A stretch of 64,000 bases of DNA from a virus. The position numbers and the translations under genes are program-made. Positions 34,499-44,118 of this stretch are shown in pieces. Where the stretch lies: positions 62,001-126,000 of the IMG/VR virus record IMGVR_UViG_3300028800_000062; one strand, given 5' to 3'. How positions within the stretch are numbered: position 1 is the stretch's first letter; every line of letters starts with the position of its first letter. Below the pieces are notes generated by a model. The model was not told the DNA's origin, did no database searches, and was given only the letters and a program-made list of their open reading frames with translations.

Positions 34499-36493
34499 TT
34501 AGACCGTGGTTACCTGCAGGAGAAACCGCTCCATTACCGCGTACGGATCCCGCAACACAACTTTGAGATAGAACTGGACCTTGGAGGTGGTTGGAATGGT
34601 GGAAGGTGGAATATAGGAGAAGACCGCTCCAGGCGATATCGGGTAGCCGTTGGGATTCGAAGTCAGCATGGAAGAGGTGACCTGAATCTGGCCGGCGTTG
34701 AAGGGCACGTCGAGCAGATAGAACTGAGCCGTGCCGCAATACTGCGCATCCATCCGGAGAAGTTCTGGAGTGCCTTCCACTTCAAACGGACCGGAGACAA
34801 TTACCCCATAGTCCTGCGGCATGGTGACCTGGTTGTCTTCGCCGCGGATGTCGGTAATCCCCAGATCGTATTGCACTCCGTTGATCTGTGCCGGCTGCGA
34901 GATGTTGATGCGCCGGAAGGAGAATGGCAACACGGCTTGAATACTGACCAGGGCGTCGCGGCGCAACTTATCAGTGGGATCGACGGTGTAACTTTGGTAA
35001 GAGTAATTCTCCTGATATAGCGTCAGTGTGAGACAGGATACCAGCTGCCGGTCAAAGCGAATGGACATCGCCCGATCAAGCAAAACATCTCCGCTCCAGA
35101 TGGTGGATGCCGTATCCGTAGTAAGGCCGGTGGCCTCAAGCGACAGGATGTGCGCCGGAAAAGTACTGAAGGGAGCCAGGTGCAGACCGTCCATGTAGGT
35201 CGGCTTATCCAACTGCACTGTGAGCGTGGCGGTGACCCCGTAGGTAGCTGCCACAGGTGTGTCAATACGCAGCAGATATTCGTCGAGGATCGTCTGCAAC
35301 GGCTCGAGAAATACACCCAGCGGATTGTTCTGATCGTCCAAAATAGGGAATTGGTTATCCTGGATCTGCAGCGGACCGTTGCTGTTCCAGTAGGGATTCG
35401 AGGCGTCGAATACCAGGATGGAACTCCAGTCCTGCTGGTTGAGCGAGCTCTGGTAACCGGGCAGCAAGGCAGTGAACAGAATCGTCAGGGATTTATTGGC
35501 AGTGGAACTCTTTGCCACGAAGCGGCCTAGGGAGTCCACGGTATAATCGATACCCACGTCGTAGCTTTGAGCGTTATCGAGCACCGTGAATTGATCTCCG
35601 GTGACCGGGTAATTGCTGAAGGCGATCGGCACCCCGGCGTCCAGGGTATTGATGGAGGCTTGTATCAGCTGTTCCACCTTGAGGATGCGAACGTAAATCG
35701 GGACATTGCCTGCTGCATTCTGGCCGGAAACCGTCATCACTTCGTTGAAGGATGCGTTCGCCGGAGCCTGCAGCAATGTGACCACCGGAGACTCATAAGT
35801 GAGCAAAGGGCTGCCGTACAGCATGCTCAGCTGGGCGTAATCCGTCCCGGTCTCGTTGTCCAATTCCTGAGCTCCATCCGGAAACTGCCAGGTTAAAGTG
35901 ACGGGAGGATATTGGACCTGTTGAGATGGCACCCCCAGGCCGAACCGCAGGGGTTCACTCTCAAATCCGTCTACCGGATTGAGCATGACGCCAACATCCT
36001 GTACCTGCGCGGTGTAAAGCACTCCGTTGCTCGGATCGGTGAGCGGGATCGTGGAGTCCGTGGGCCCGTGGGTGGCGGCGAAGTCCTGGTAGAACTGGGT
36101 GGCGCCGGATAGTGGACCCTGCCGGGCTACCCATAGCTCGAGATTGCCTTCCGCGAGCAACTGGTCGATCAGCCCGGATTCACTTTCAAGCAGGGTGAGT
36201 AGTCTGCCTATCTTGGTATTGAAGTCCTGTCGTTCCTGGTCGAGCGCGTTGTACCGGGCACTGAGCAGACTCAACATGTAGGTGATCTGATCCGCGGTGG
36301 CGCGATCGCCGGCGGCCAGCATGGGCAATGAAGAGAAATCCTGAGCAGCCTGCTGGAGTTGCGCAATGACGGTCGCGTTCACAAGCGCGCCGCCGCCGTA
36401 GTCTCCAGTAGCCAGGGACTGATTGAGCAGGTCCAATAACTGGTCGTAGTGTTTCGCAACCAGGCCGGACGGATAAGACCCTAGAAGATTCAT
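34499..36493 (-). CDS. Large virion appendage protein
   Basis: 664 residues from ATG 36493, preceded by AAGGAGG and overlapping the stop of the 53-residue gene upstream (ATGA). These signals favour it over an upstream in-frame ATG at 36568. Residues about 1-130 are helical with a coiled-coil segment (SARYNALDQERQDFNTKIGR). The remainder is beta-rich with a possible jelly roll at about 415-500. Resembles the two downstream proteins in plan. No enzymatic motif seen. Confidence 0.62.
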   Translation of the reverse strand: MNLLGSYPSGLVAKHYDQLLDLLNQSLATGDYGGGALVNATVIAQLQQAAQDFSSLPMLAAGDRATADQITYMLSLLSARYNALDQERQDFNTKIGRLLTLLESESGLIDQLLAEGNLELWVARQGPLSGATQFYQDFAATHGPTDSTIPLTDPSNGVLYTAQVQDVGVMLNPVDGFESEPLRFGLGVPSQQVQYPPVTLTWQFPDGAQELDNETGTDYAQLSMLYGSPLLTYESPVVTLLQAPANASFNEVMTVSGQNAAGNVPIYVRILKVEQLIQASINTLDAGVPIAFSNYPVTGDQFTVLDNAQSYDVGIDYTVDSLGRFVAKSSTANKSLTILFTALLPGYQSSLNQQDWSSILVFDASNPYWNSNGPLQIQDNQFPILDDQNNPLGVFLEPLQTILDEYLLRIDTPVAATYGVTATLTVQLDKPTYMDGLHLAPFSTFPAHILSLEATGLTTDTASTIWSGDVLLDRAMSIRFDRQLVSCLTLTLYQENYSYQSYTVDPTDKLRRDALVSIQAVLPFSFRRINISQPAQINGVQYDLGITDIRGEDNQVTMPQDYGVIVSGPFEVEGTPELLRMDAQYCGTAQFYLLDVPFNAGQIQVTSSMLTSNPNGYPISPGAVFSYIPPSTIPTTSKVQFYLKVVLRDPYAVMERFLLQVTTV

Positions 36494-36651
36494 TGCCGCG
36501 CCGCCTCCTTTACGGCATCGGAAACCGCTTTCCAGCTTTTCTTGATCCGGGGCGGCAGGGCCATCCATTCAGGCAGGATCTTGCCAGTCATGGGACAACG
36601 TCCCTGATTCTCCGTACGGTAGGTTTCGTATGCGATGCCAGCGAGTGTCAT
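36490..36651 (-). CDS. Small protein, possible DNA-binding HMG-like or chaperone
   Basis: 53 residues, ATG 36651, overlapping both the upstream stop and the downstream start as ATGA junctions, which strongly supports a real gene. It contains CPMTGKILPEWMALPP and a basic, Trp-containing helix KKSWKAVSDAVKEAA. No family recognised. Translationally coupled to the appendage genes on both sides. Confidence 0.6.
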   Translation of the reverse strand: MTLAGIAYETYRTENQGRCPMTGKILPEWMALPPRIKKSWKAVSDAVKEAARQ

Positions 36652-37196
36652 AACACGTCCAAATCAATTCCAAGAGAGAGTCGATATTGCCCAAACTGAG
36701 CCACACCAAACGGTACCCGCAACCGCAGTTGCAGCACCGCCTGGTTGGTGGGAGGGAAAGGCCCCAGCTGTCCGTCCGGCGCGCCCAGGGCTACAGCGCT
36801 CCCCTTCAGCGCCACCCAGGTCGACGGGTCCGACTCAAGGCCATGGTCGGAATCGAACAGAGTCCAGGTGATTCCCTGGTCAAAGCTGATCTCATATCCT
36901 CCTCCCAGTGCCGGCCACACCTGCTGTACCTGCGCCGCGGAATCCCCGGTTAGGTACAACCTGATATTGCTGTAGGTCTGTACATTACCGGTCACCGACT
37001 GACCTTCGAGCTGTGCCTCCAGCCGGTAGTCGCAAGCCGGGTTGCGCAGCACCACGGACTGAATGGTGCTATATTGCGCCGGGAATAGCACACCCTCGAG
37101 CAGTGCCTGGTATTGCCAGGTCTCCTCGGCGAAATCTCCGCCGCGATAAACGATGCTTCCGGTCGGATCGGTCCACTGAACGTGTAGAGGTAGCAT
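36648..37196 (-). CDS. Small beta-rich virion protein
   Basis: 182 residues, ATG 37196 with AGGA upstream. It opens MLPLHVQWTDPTGSIVYRGG and is composed mostly of alternating strands without membrane segments or Cys pairs. Position within the appendage operon suggests a baseplate or fibre-connector role. No family recognised. Confidence 0.6.
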   Translation of the reverse strand: MLPLHVQWTDPTGSIVYRGGDFAEETWQYQALLEGVLFPAQYSTIQSVVLRNPACDYRLEAQLEGQSVTGNVQTYSNIRLYLTGDSAAQVQQVWPALGGGYEISFDQGITWTLFDSDHGLESDPSTWVALKGSAVALGAPDGQLGPFPPTNQAVLQLRLRVPFGVAQFGQYRLSLGIDLDVL

Positions 37197-37201
37197 GATT
37201 C

Positions 37202-38758
37202 CTAAACTCCGTAACCTGCCAGCGCCCCGTCGGCAGGGTAATCGTCTCCGGTCGATGGATCGTAATACCGGACCAGTGCCATGGTTCCCATGGGGATCAC
37301 TGCGTTGATTTTGGCCTGGATCTGAGCAGCGGTGAACTGGTTGAGTATGGAAAGCGGCAGCTCGACTACCAGGGCGCCGCCGGCAGGATAGGGCTTACCG
37401 TCGAGAAAGCCGAGATCCCAGAAGTTGGCAGCTTGCGGGATTGACTGATATGCGGGCGCCAGGCCGCCGCCGCGCTGTCGGACATCGGTCACGGTGATCT
37501 GGTTCAATCCAACTGAAAAACCCACCACCAGGCTGCCGAAGTAGGTCTTGACTCCTGTCGAAGGGCTGGGGTCATTCGTCGAGATCACGTTATTGTTGAT
37601 GTCCCGGACCTCGTGATAAACCACGTGTTTGGGATCTACGGTGGGCTGCGGCTTATAGTAAAAGAACAGAACCATCTCTTTGACCGCCGGGTTAGAGTAA
37701 GGGTTCACGTCCAGTCCACGGTAAATGAAATCCATTTCACTGTAGGAATAGAAACCGAATACCTGGTCGGTAGGGTCCAAATCCACCTGCGTTTGCACTC
37801 GACCGTTCTTGGAATCGATGTCCACCATCTGGGAAAGGCGCCAGGGAAACAGATAGCCTTTATCGGCCGGCTGCTGCAGGTTGGGAGGCAGGCCTTCCAA
37901 AGCGTACTTCAACTGGTAATTGGAGTCGTAGACCAGAATATCCGGATATTGCCGCTGCACCGGATCGAACCAGATGCCGGGCCGCTCGAACTCGATGAGG
38001 TTATTAGCCAGCACCTTGCCGGGTACCCAGCTGGCCAGCTGAAAAGGTAGCACAGGCTGAAAGGGCTGCTGGCCCCATTCCGGCGCCACCGGTCGCAGAT
38101 TGAAGCGGATGCGCGGATACCAGGGATCGTTCGGATGCGTGTTATAGGGGGGCAGCACGGTGTAACCGTTGACCGCCGTAAAACGCAACCGGAAAGTGGT
38201 GTTGCCATCCACCACGGTGATCAATCCAAGGGAATTGAAGATGTAACTGCTGGGGCCGACGGAGTCACTCTGCGACATCACCGGCTGATATTGCAGCAGC
38301 TTGGTGCAATACACCTGGTTGTAGTAATAGTTGATCCAATAAGGACTGCCGTCGAAGGAGTGATAGACGGTCGCCCCGTCGATCAGGTAATTCTCTGTGC
38401 TGACGTTGCCCGCGAGGTCCGTGATCGTAATATTGGTTACCTGATCGCTCGGCAGGGCGTGCTGATAGTAGAGAGGGTTTCCCGAGTTGTCGATCTGATT
38501 GGTGATCTCGAAGAACTGGTTCTGCACCATGTACTGAGATGCCCCGCTGAAGACCACAGTGTTGTTGACTACTTTGGCATCCACCGGGGTTCCGGAAGGA
38601 ACCGGCGTTACGGTAAAGGCGCCGGACAGAAAAGGCGTGCTGTTGACCGTTGTCAGGTCGCTGGCAAGGTAAGGTTTGGCGCTGATGCTGGCAATAGCCA
38701 CAGCACCATCCGGTAAGGCACGCCCGTAATAAAGTTGTGCGACTCCAAGGCTGTCCAT
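37202..38758 (-). CDS. Virion appendage protein
   Basis: 518 residues, ATG 38758; the region upstream of this start is pyrimidine-rich and lacks a clear ribosome site, so coupling to the upstream gene eight bases away is likely. Beta-rich with many Tyr and Pro residues (PYNTHPNDPWYPRIRF, FFYYKPQ). No enzymatic motif. Probably structural, part of the tail tip or side fibre complex. Confidence 0.6.
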   Translation of the reverse strand: MDSLGVAQLYYGRALPDGAVAIASISAKPYLASDLTTVNSTPFLSGAFTVTPVPSGTPVDAKVVNNTVVFSGASQYMVQNQFFEITNQIDNSGNPLYYQHALPSDQVTNITITDLAGNVSTENYLIDGATVYHSFDGSPYWINYYYNQVYCTKLLQYQPVMSQSDSVGPSSYIFNSLGLITVVDGNTTFRLRFTAVNGYTVLPPYNTHPNDPWYPRIRFNLRPVAPEWGQQPFQPVLPFQLASWVPGKVLANNLIEFERPGIWFDPVQRQYPDILVYDSNYQLKYALEGLPPNLQQPADKGYLFPWRLSQMVDIDSKNGRVQTQVDLDPTDQVFGFYSYSEMDFIYRGLDVNPYSNPAVKEMVLFFYYKPQPTVDPKHVVYHEVRDINNNVISTNDPSPSTGVKTYFGSLVVGFSVGLNQITVTDVRQRGGGLAPAYQSIPQAANFWDLGFLDGKPYPAGGALVVELPLSILNQFTAAQIQAKINAVIPMGTMALVRYYDPSTGDDYPADGALAGYGV

Positions 38759-38765
38759 ATAGGTT

Positions 38766-40742
38766 TTAGGAAGAAGGAGAAATACTGATGACTGTGATAT
38801 AGACCCACCAGTTCGTCGGATCTGAGGGGGCTGTGCCGTTGATTTGGATCTGCGCTTGCCAGTTATTGGCGGCGTTCGGCGGAATGAGCTGTAGCGCGGT
38901 GAAGTTCATCCGCGGGATGACGGAAAGAGAAGGAATGGCTACGGTGAATCCGCGGTTCCAGTTCTGTGTCGGAAACGGCATGATGTCCCCGTGGCGCAGG
39001 GCTCCATACCCGAAGGCCACTTTGTAGTTGCCCAGCTGCAGGATGTTCCAGTTGAAGGGCTGCGGGTTGGTCTGCGTGGCCGGAGAACTGGAATTGGTTA
39101 ATGTAGGAGTGCCGGAGGCCGCTACGCCGGTAATGTGGGTACCGTCAAATCCCAATACCTGGCCGCTGGTTAGCGCGGCGAGATTGAGGGGCTTCCCTTG
39201 TAGGGCGGATACAGCCGTGGCTGTGGGTGCACCGGTGACATCTCCCTGCAGGTTGGGAATGGATCCACCTCCGGACACCGGCGGCGCCGGCCGCAGAGTG
39301 CCGTTTGAATACGTGAGCACGTCGCCGTTGGCGATCGCCGAATTGTCGCTGCGGGTCTTGGCCACAGGCATACCCTCAAGGGCCACCACAGTTGTACTGC
39401 CCGGGGTACCGTTGACGTCACCTGAAAGCGTGGTGATCGGGGTTCCGCCTCCGCCGCCGCTGCTGCCACCACTTGAGCCGGCTGATAATCCTTTGAGCGC
39501 CATGCCCACCCAGATCATGAAGCCAGTCAGGGTGCTGATTCCAGTCAACCCGGCATCTGCTAAGGCCGGCAGGATCTGTGGATTGGCGATCAGAAGATCG
39601 CCGCCCAGGGTCAAACCTCCCATGGGATTCCCCTGCGAGTCCTTCACCGCGAAAGCGTAGTGACCGGTGGCGGCTCCGGATCCGCCCGGCGTGGCGGCAT
39701 AGGCTTCGAAGTTCTGCGTGTCGCTGACACTGACCGGAGGGTGGGTCAACCCGCTGCGGTCGAGCGGTTTGCCGATGTGATAGCTGAGATCGAGCGGCTG
39801 AGCGGTCTTGTTCTCAAGAGCGGTGAGCCGGTTGCCGTAGCCTGTGAGCACTCCCAGGATGGCCAGGATGTTTGAGTAGGTCCAATCCAGGAAGTCCGTC
39901 AGCTTCGCGCGAAGCGTATCGTAGAAACTCACGTTCGTCGAGACGCCGGGCGGCGTGTTCTGGTATAGCTGGCTATTGATGGGCGTCTGTTGGCCGGCGA
40001 CCGGAACCAGGACACTGACCTTGGTTGTGTCGACAGAGTTGGGGAGAGGCACACGTTGATCGGAAAGCCTGGGATCGTTCGTGGCCGCCGCCACACCTCC
40101 GCTGGTCGAGGTGGAAAGCTGCACGAAACCAGCCTGCTGTGTATTTGCCAGGGCTGCCGTATTGGCATTCAGCAGAATGGACGCAGTCTGTACATTGCCT
40201 GACTTATTGAGCTGCACGACCTGCAGAGCCGTGGTGCTTTTCGAGAGCATCCGGATGGGATCCAGAGGTTCCTGGCTATAGGATTGATCGGTGCTCAAAA
40301 TCAACTGGAGCTGTCCGCGGTTAGCGGTGGCTTCCCCGGTGACGGCATCTGTCAGACTGACGTCCACCAGGCATCCGGACTGTCCGTTATAAGTGCCGTC
40401 GGAAGTGACTCTCCAAAGCACCCAATGCAGGTAGATGTAACCGATACCGCCCACCGGCAGGTTGAGGGTGGTATCCGGCAAGGGCTCCCAAGCCCCATTG
40501 CAGTACACCTTCATGCCCGCTGAGGAGGCCCGGCCGAGAGTTGCCAGGTTACCGTTGATCGAGATGGTTCCATTCGAGATGGCCCCTTCCCGGAACAGGG
40601 TATCGCCAGCATTCAAGTCCTTGGCGACCTGCATGTTCTGCAAGGCTAGGACCTCGGATTGTTCCAGGATGCGGGCGCCCTCGAATTCGACATATCGGTA
40701 TCCTGCGCCATTCTGTGTGGAGCGAACGTCTAACCATGCCAT
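38766..40742 (-). CDS. Tail fibre protein
   Basis: 658 residues from ATG 40742 (an in-frame TTG at 40751 is less likely). The N-terminus (MAWLDVRSTQNGAGYRYVE) looks like a baseplate-attachment domain. NDPRLSDQRVP at about 235 is a common fibre motif. Residues about 420-560 contain two Ala/Gly/Ser-rich LSGDVNGTPGSTTVVALEG and LQGDVTGAPTATAVSALQG repeats typical of fibre shafts. The last 70 residues form a compact beta tip. No signal peptide, so it is more ordinary than the plus-strand fibres. Confidence 0.72.
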   Translation of the reverse strand: MAWLDVRSTQNGAGYRYVEFEGARILEQSEVLALQNMQVAKDLNAGDTLFREGAISNGTISINGNLATLGRASSAGMKVYCNGAWEPLPDTTLNLPVGGIGYIYLHWVLWRVTSDGTYNGQSGCLVDVSLTDAVTGEATANRGQLQLILSTDQSYSQEPLDPIRMLSKSTTALQVVQLNKSGNVQTASILLNANTAALANTQQAGFVQLSTSTSGGVAAATNDPRLSDQRVPLPNSVDTTKVSVLVPVAGQQTPINSQLYQNTPPGVSTNVSFYDTLRAKLTDFLDWTYSNILAILGVLTGYGNRLTALENKTAQPLDLSYHIGKPLDRSGLTHPPVSVSDTQNFEAYAATPGGSGAATGHYAFAVKDSQGNPMGGLTLGGDLLIANPQILPALADAGLTGISTLTGFMIWVGMALKGLSAGSSGGSSGGGGGTPITTLSGDVNGTPGSTTVVALEGMPVAKTRSDNSAIANGDVLTYSNGTLRPAPPVSGGGSIPNLQGDVTGAPTATAVSALQGKPLNLAALTSGQVLGFDGTHITGVAASGTPTLTNSSSPATQTNPQPFNWNILQLGNYKVAFGYGALRHGDIMPFPTQNWNRGFTVAIPSLSVIPRMNFTALQLIPPNAANNWQAQIQINGTAPSDPTNWWVYITVISISPSS

Positions 40743-40747
40743 ATTGT

Positions 40748-43195
40748 TCAATACCTCGGTACGTTGACCAGGGAAGGCAGAATGAGCGCGCCTCCCAGTC
40801 GATTGATGTTGAGCCGGCCCATATTCGGGCGCAGATAGTCCGATACTCCGGAGTTGTCATTGATTGTTGGCGGAGGAGCCAGGCTGAGGAGAATCTGGTT
40901 GCTGATGACACCCGTATCGGGGGCCATCACACTCAGCGTGACGTGACCGACAAAAGCCAGGAAGAAGCTGCCTATGGTGCTTGATTGCGGCAACGCCGTG
41001 GGAAATACCAGGCTGGATACAAATCCGCTGAATGCCGGATCGGTGGAAGCGTGGCCCTGGGCATCCAGCGCTTGCAGGGGAAGGACCGGCTGGTTGCCGG
41101 CCATCCATAAGGCCCGCGCTCCGTTGGTGGTGTAACCTGCAGTACCCGGCGTCCCACTGACAGACCACGCGATCTCGCCTAGATTGGGATCTGCGCCTAC
41201 CATGCCGAAGAACGGATTATTGTTGGCCACCTGATACAGGCGCACCAGCCATCCATCGTCGACGTTCCACAGTTGCTGCAGGGCGATCTGCGTCGGCAGA
41301 TGCACCGTGGCGCCGGATACGGAGCTGAGCGCCAGATACTGCCCGTACACCTGCGGAGGCAGATACAGGAAAGTGGCTGTTCCATCACCGCCGGTTACCA
41401 GGGACACGGCCTGAGACACGGGATTCTGATAATTGATGCTGCCTTGGAAGTCCGAAGTGACCAACAGCTCGAGTTCCGCGTTAGGCACTTCTTCATCAGT
41501 TGAGTATCCGTATGCCGCGGCGAGCAGCATGGCATAATCGTTCTCGTAGTAGACCGGCCCGAAGGACACCAGGTCCACCATCAACGCGTAGGACTGGGGT
41601 GTTATGATCCTGGGCTTGTCCGCGAACAATTGGATGGACTGCACTCTCCGGCGGCGGTGGTCGAGGAACAGGTAGCCTCCTGCAATTCCCGCAAAGGCAG
41701 GGTTCAGGTCCACGGCTGTTAACAGTGCGTCGGTGCTGGGGTTCCCGGCCGCCTCGTAAATGACGGCAACGGCCGGCGTGGCGTCCACATAGATGTCCCG
41801 GCCGGGAGCATCCAGGGGAAAGTTAATGGTAAGTTTCCCGGAAGTCGGATCATAACTCCAGGTAGAAACCGTTTCTTCCAGATATTGTCCGAAGGCACCC
41901 AGAAACACACGCAGGATCTGACCTACCGGAAATATGGGGATGTTATAGATTCCGCTGGGACCTTCCGGGGCTGTACCTACAAAGAGCGTGGGCAAAGTGA
42001 AGGCCTGGTTGAGAGTCACCGTACCCTGTGTGCGGTTGATGAGATACTGATAAGCTGGACCGTCTGGATCGAAGCTTCCTACCTGATACTGGTATTCTGT
42101 GCTGGCGCGGTATTCCTGCCGGTAGTCGATGCCGTAAGTGCCAACAAATACAGGCAGTTGCGGCTTGACGCCCTGACTCAGGGTCAGTACCTGTCCGTTG
42201 TCGGTGACCGGGAAGATCTCGAGCTGGCCGGCGTCCGAAGGCAGGTAATAGCGGTCGGGGCCTATGAAATATGTCCCTGGATTGATCCGTGGGCGAATAG
42301 CGTGAGGAGTGTCCGCGTCGAGCGACTTCTCAATGTCAATCACCGCTAGGTCATTGCCATCGCCGATGCCTGAGATGAACTTCTCCAATCCGATCGCTGT
42401 GACATCCAGGTCCCAGGTCGTCGGCATAACCGTCTGGGCGTTGGCAGAACTCTGGTCACGCCAGCGGTAGGATCCCCAGTTAAAACCTGGCAGCTGCTCC
42501 GGGATCTGCCTGCTGGCCGGAAACACCCGGAAGATCTGGTCTAAGGTTTCATCGCCGCGATACACGTGGCCGGGAGCGCTGGCACTGATTCCAGTGAACC
42601 CTAATTCGGGGATGGAGAACTGACTGGTGGATAATCCCCAGTCGGTCAATTCTCCAGCATCGCCGGCGGGCACAGTGATCTGGACATCGACCTGGGCCAG
42701 CACAGACGGGTTGGCCCCATCCATGGAAGACCCGGACTGGAAACTGAACAAGGCAGGCGTCCCGGGGATGCCAAACCGGGTACTTCCACCGGGCCGCAAA
42801 GCCAGGCTGACGCTCCCTGAAGAGGACATTACCAACAAGCCGGTGGCGCCGGTATACGTCAGGATTGGATACACCGAGGAGCCAGCCGGCAGGATCATCG
42901 GAATGGATCCCGATCCCGTGGCCGGAATTCCGGACAGCACCGATCCTGTTTTACCGGTGTAGCTGATGACGGCACCCAGGATCGAGAGATGGCCGGCCAC
43001 GGGAAGTGCGCCGGTATCCGATACGTACAAGGTAGTGTCCCCGGGATTGGCCGTTGCCATCAGGAGAACCGAGTAGGTGTCCGCCAGCCATAACGAGAAC
43101 GTCTTGGTGATCCCTTTGGTGGGAGCCAGTACCCAGAGCGGATTGCTGCCGGTTACCGGTATGGTCAGGGCTGCATCTTTGAAGAAAGTAAGCAT
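40748..43195 (-). CDS. Large virion protein, baseplate or fibre
   Basis: 815 residues, ATG 43195, four bases from the upstream stop. It opens MLTFFKDAALTIPVTGSNP, similar to N-terminal domains of phage structural proteins that sit on the baseplate. The rest is beta-rich and repetitive in composition, with no membrane segment and no catalytic motif. The C-terminus ends GRLNINRLGGALILP. Family not recognised. Confidence 0.6.
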   Translation of the reverse strand: MLTFFKDAALTIPVTGSNPLWVLAPTKGITKTFSLWLADTYSVLLMATANPGDTTLYVSDTGALPVAGHLSILGAVISYTGKTGSVLSGIPATGSGSIPMILPAGSSVYPILTYTGATGLLVMSSSGSVSLALRPGGSTRFGIPGTPALFSFQSGSSMDGANPSVLAQVDVQITVPAGDAGELTDWGLSTSQFSIPELGFTGISASAPGHVYRGDETLDQIFRVFPASRQIPEQLPGFNWGSYRWRDQSSANAQTVMPTTWDLDVTAIGLEKFISGIGDGNDLAVIDIEKSLDADTPHAIRPRINPGTYFIGPDRYYLPSDAGQLEIFPVTDNGQVLTLSQGVKPQLPVFVGTYGIDYRQEYRASTEYQYQVGSFDPDGPAYQYLINRTQGTVTLNQAFTLPTLFVGTAPEGPSGIYNIPIFPVGQILRVFLGAFGQYLEETVSTWSYDPTSGKLTINFPLDAPGRDIYVDATPAVAVIYEAAGNPSTDALLTAVDLNPAFAGIAGGYLFLDHRRRRVQSIQLFADKPRIITPQSYALMVDLVSFGPVYYENDYAMLLAAAYGYSTDEEVPNAELELLVTSDFQGSINYQNPVSQAVSLVTGGDGTATFLYLPPQVYGQYLALSSVSGATVHLPTQIALQQLWNVDDGWLVRLYQVANNNPFFGMVGADPNLGEIAWSVSGTPGTAGYTTNGARALWMAGNQPVLPLQALDAQGHASTDPAFSGFVSSLVFPTALPQSSTIGSFFLAFVGHVTLSVMAPDTGVISNQILLSLAPPPTINDNSGVSDYLRPNMGRLNINRLGGALILPSLVNVPRY

Positions 43196-43198
43196 GAC

Positions 43199-43993
43199 TT
43201 AGTCGCCCCAGTAGCTTTGGTCTAGGCCCATAACGTTCCACAGATATTCCTGTAACTGATACACAATCTGGCCGTTGCTGCCGGTTGCGATCCGGGCCAT
43301 TCCTGGATCCGTGAGTGAGATCAAACCGACAGGCGCCGCGATCAAACTGTAGGGCAACAGCCTGTATTGATAGGTGATCTGACAGTCGTCCGGCACCGGA
43401 CTGGCGAACCGCAGGGTTTGTCCGTCGGCACTGTAAGCGTATGCAGGTACTGTGACGCTAAAGCTCTCCGACCCCTGAACCAGTGCGCCATACTGCAGAT
43501 GCACGGTCTGGCCTGAGATGTTCTCCGCCAGGATCTGGTTGGTGTTGGACTGTCGCACCAGTTGCAGCGTCAGCCCATCCTCGCCGAGCAGTGTCGCAGA
43601 AAAGCCGGCCACCAGGTTGATGGCGTCTGTAAGTCCGGAGAATGTCTGCCATTGCCAGAAATTGTCCACCGTGAGCGTCACCAGCGGAAGGGTGACGGGG
43701 ACGCCTGCAGTTGTGAGGACCAAACCAGCCAGGGAACTGGTGATCGTCGAGTCGGCGGGACCGTTGATCTGAATGGCCTGGGACATGGATAGCCCTAGAG
43801 CCAGGCAGATCTGATTCATCAAACCTATGTAGCTGGCGTCCCGCCGGGAAATCACCGCCAGTGCCAGCCGGTCGAGGTAATCCGCCGCCGGCTCGCCGGG
43901 TAGACGATCGATGCCCACCAGCACACCCAGGGAGTCCGCGTAGGTGGAGCTGTTGATCTGTTGGATGTTTGGGCCTGTAACTTCGACGATCAC
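43199..43993 (-). CDS. Probable baseplate/tail protein (gpI-like position)
   Basis: 264 residues from GTG 43993. This start is preferred over an upstream in-frame ATG at 44053 because AAAGGA lies just before it and the GTG overlaps the stop of a 42-residue gene (GTGA). Residues about 20-75 (LPGEPAADYLDRLALAVISR) resemble the tail protein I / gp48 region that follows baseplate J in many phages, but this is weak. The C-terminus is beta-rich. Confidence 0.55.
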   Translation of the reverse strand: MIVEVTGPNIQQINSSTYADSLGVLVGIDRLPGEPAADYLDRLALAVISRRDASYIGLMNQICLALGLSMSQAIQINGPADSTITSSLAGLVLTTAGVPVTLPLVTLTVDNFWQWQTFSGLTDAINLVAGFSATLLGEDGLTLQLVRQSNTNQILAENISGQTVHLQYGALVQGSESFSVTVPAYAYSADGQTLRFASPVPDDCQITYQYRLLPYSLIAAPVGLISLTDPGMARIATGSNGQIVYQLQEYLWNVMGLDQSYWGD

Positions 43994-44118
43994 TTGGATC
44001 CTTTCTTCTTGGGAAGCGGCGGAGGCCAGTGTTCCGGCCGGCCAGGCTTCCACAGATCGTTGGGGCGTTGTGGTGCAATGATGCCGTATTTCCGTGGTCT
44101 TGCTGTAGCGCTTTTCAT
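43990..44118 (-). CDS. Small basic Pro-rich protein
   Basis: 42 residues, ATG 44118 overlapping the upstream stop (ATGA), stop overlapping the next start (GTGA). The protein is basic and Pro-rich (MKSATARPRKYG ... PPLPKKKGSK) without membrane segments. Both junctions argue that it is translated. Function unknown. Confidence 0.55.
   Translation of the reverse strand: MKSATARPRKYGIIAPQRPNDLWKPGRPEHWPPPLPKKKGSK

Noticed and set aside
36494-36568. Upstream ATG extension of the 664-residue appendage protein
   Set aside because: It would overlap the 53-residue gene, while ATG 36493 has AAGGAGG and an ATGA junction.
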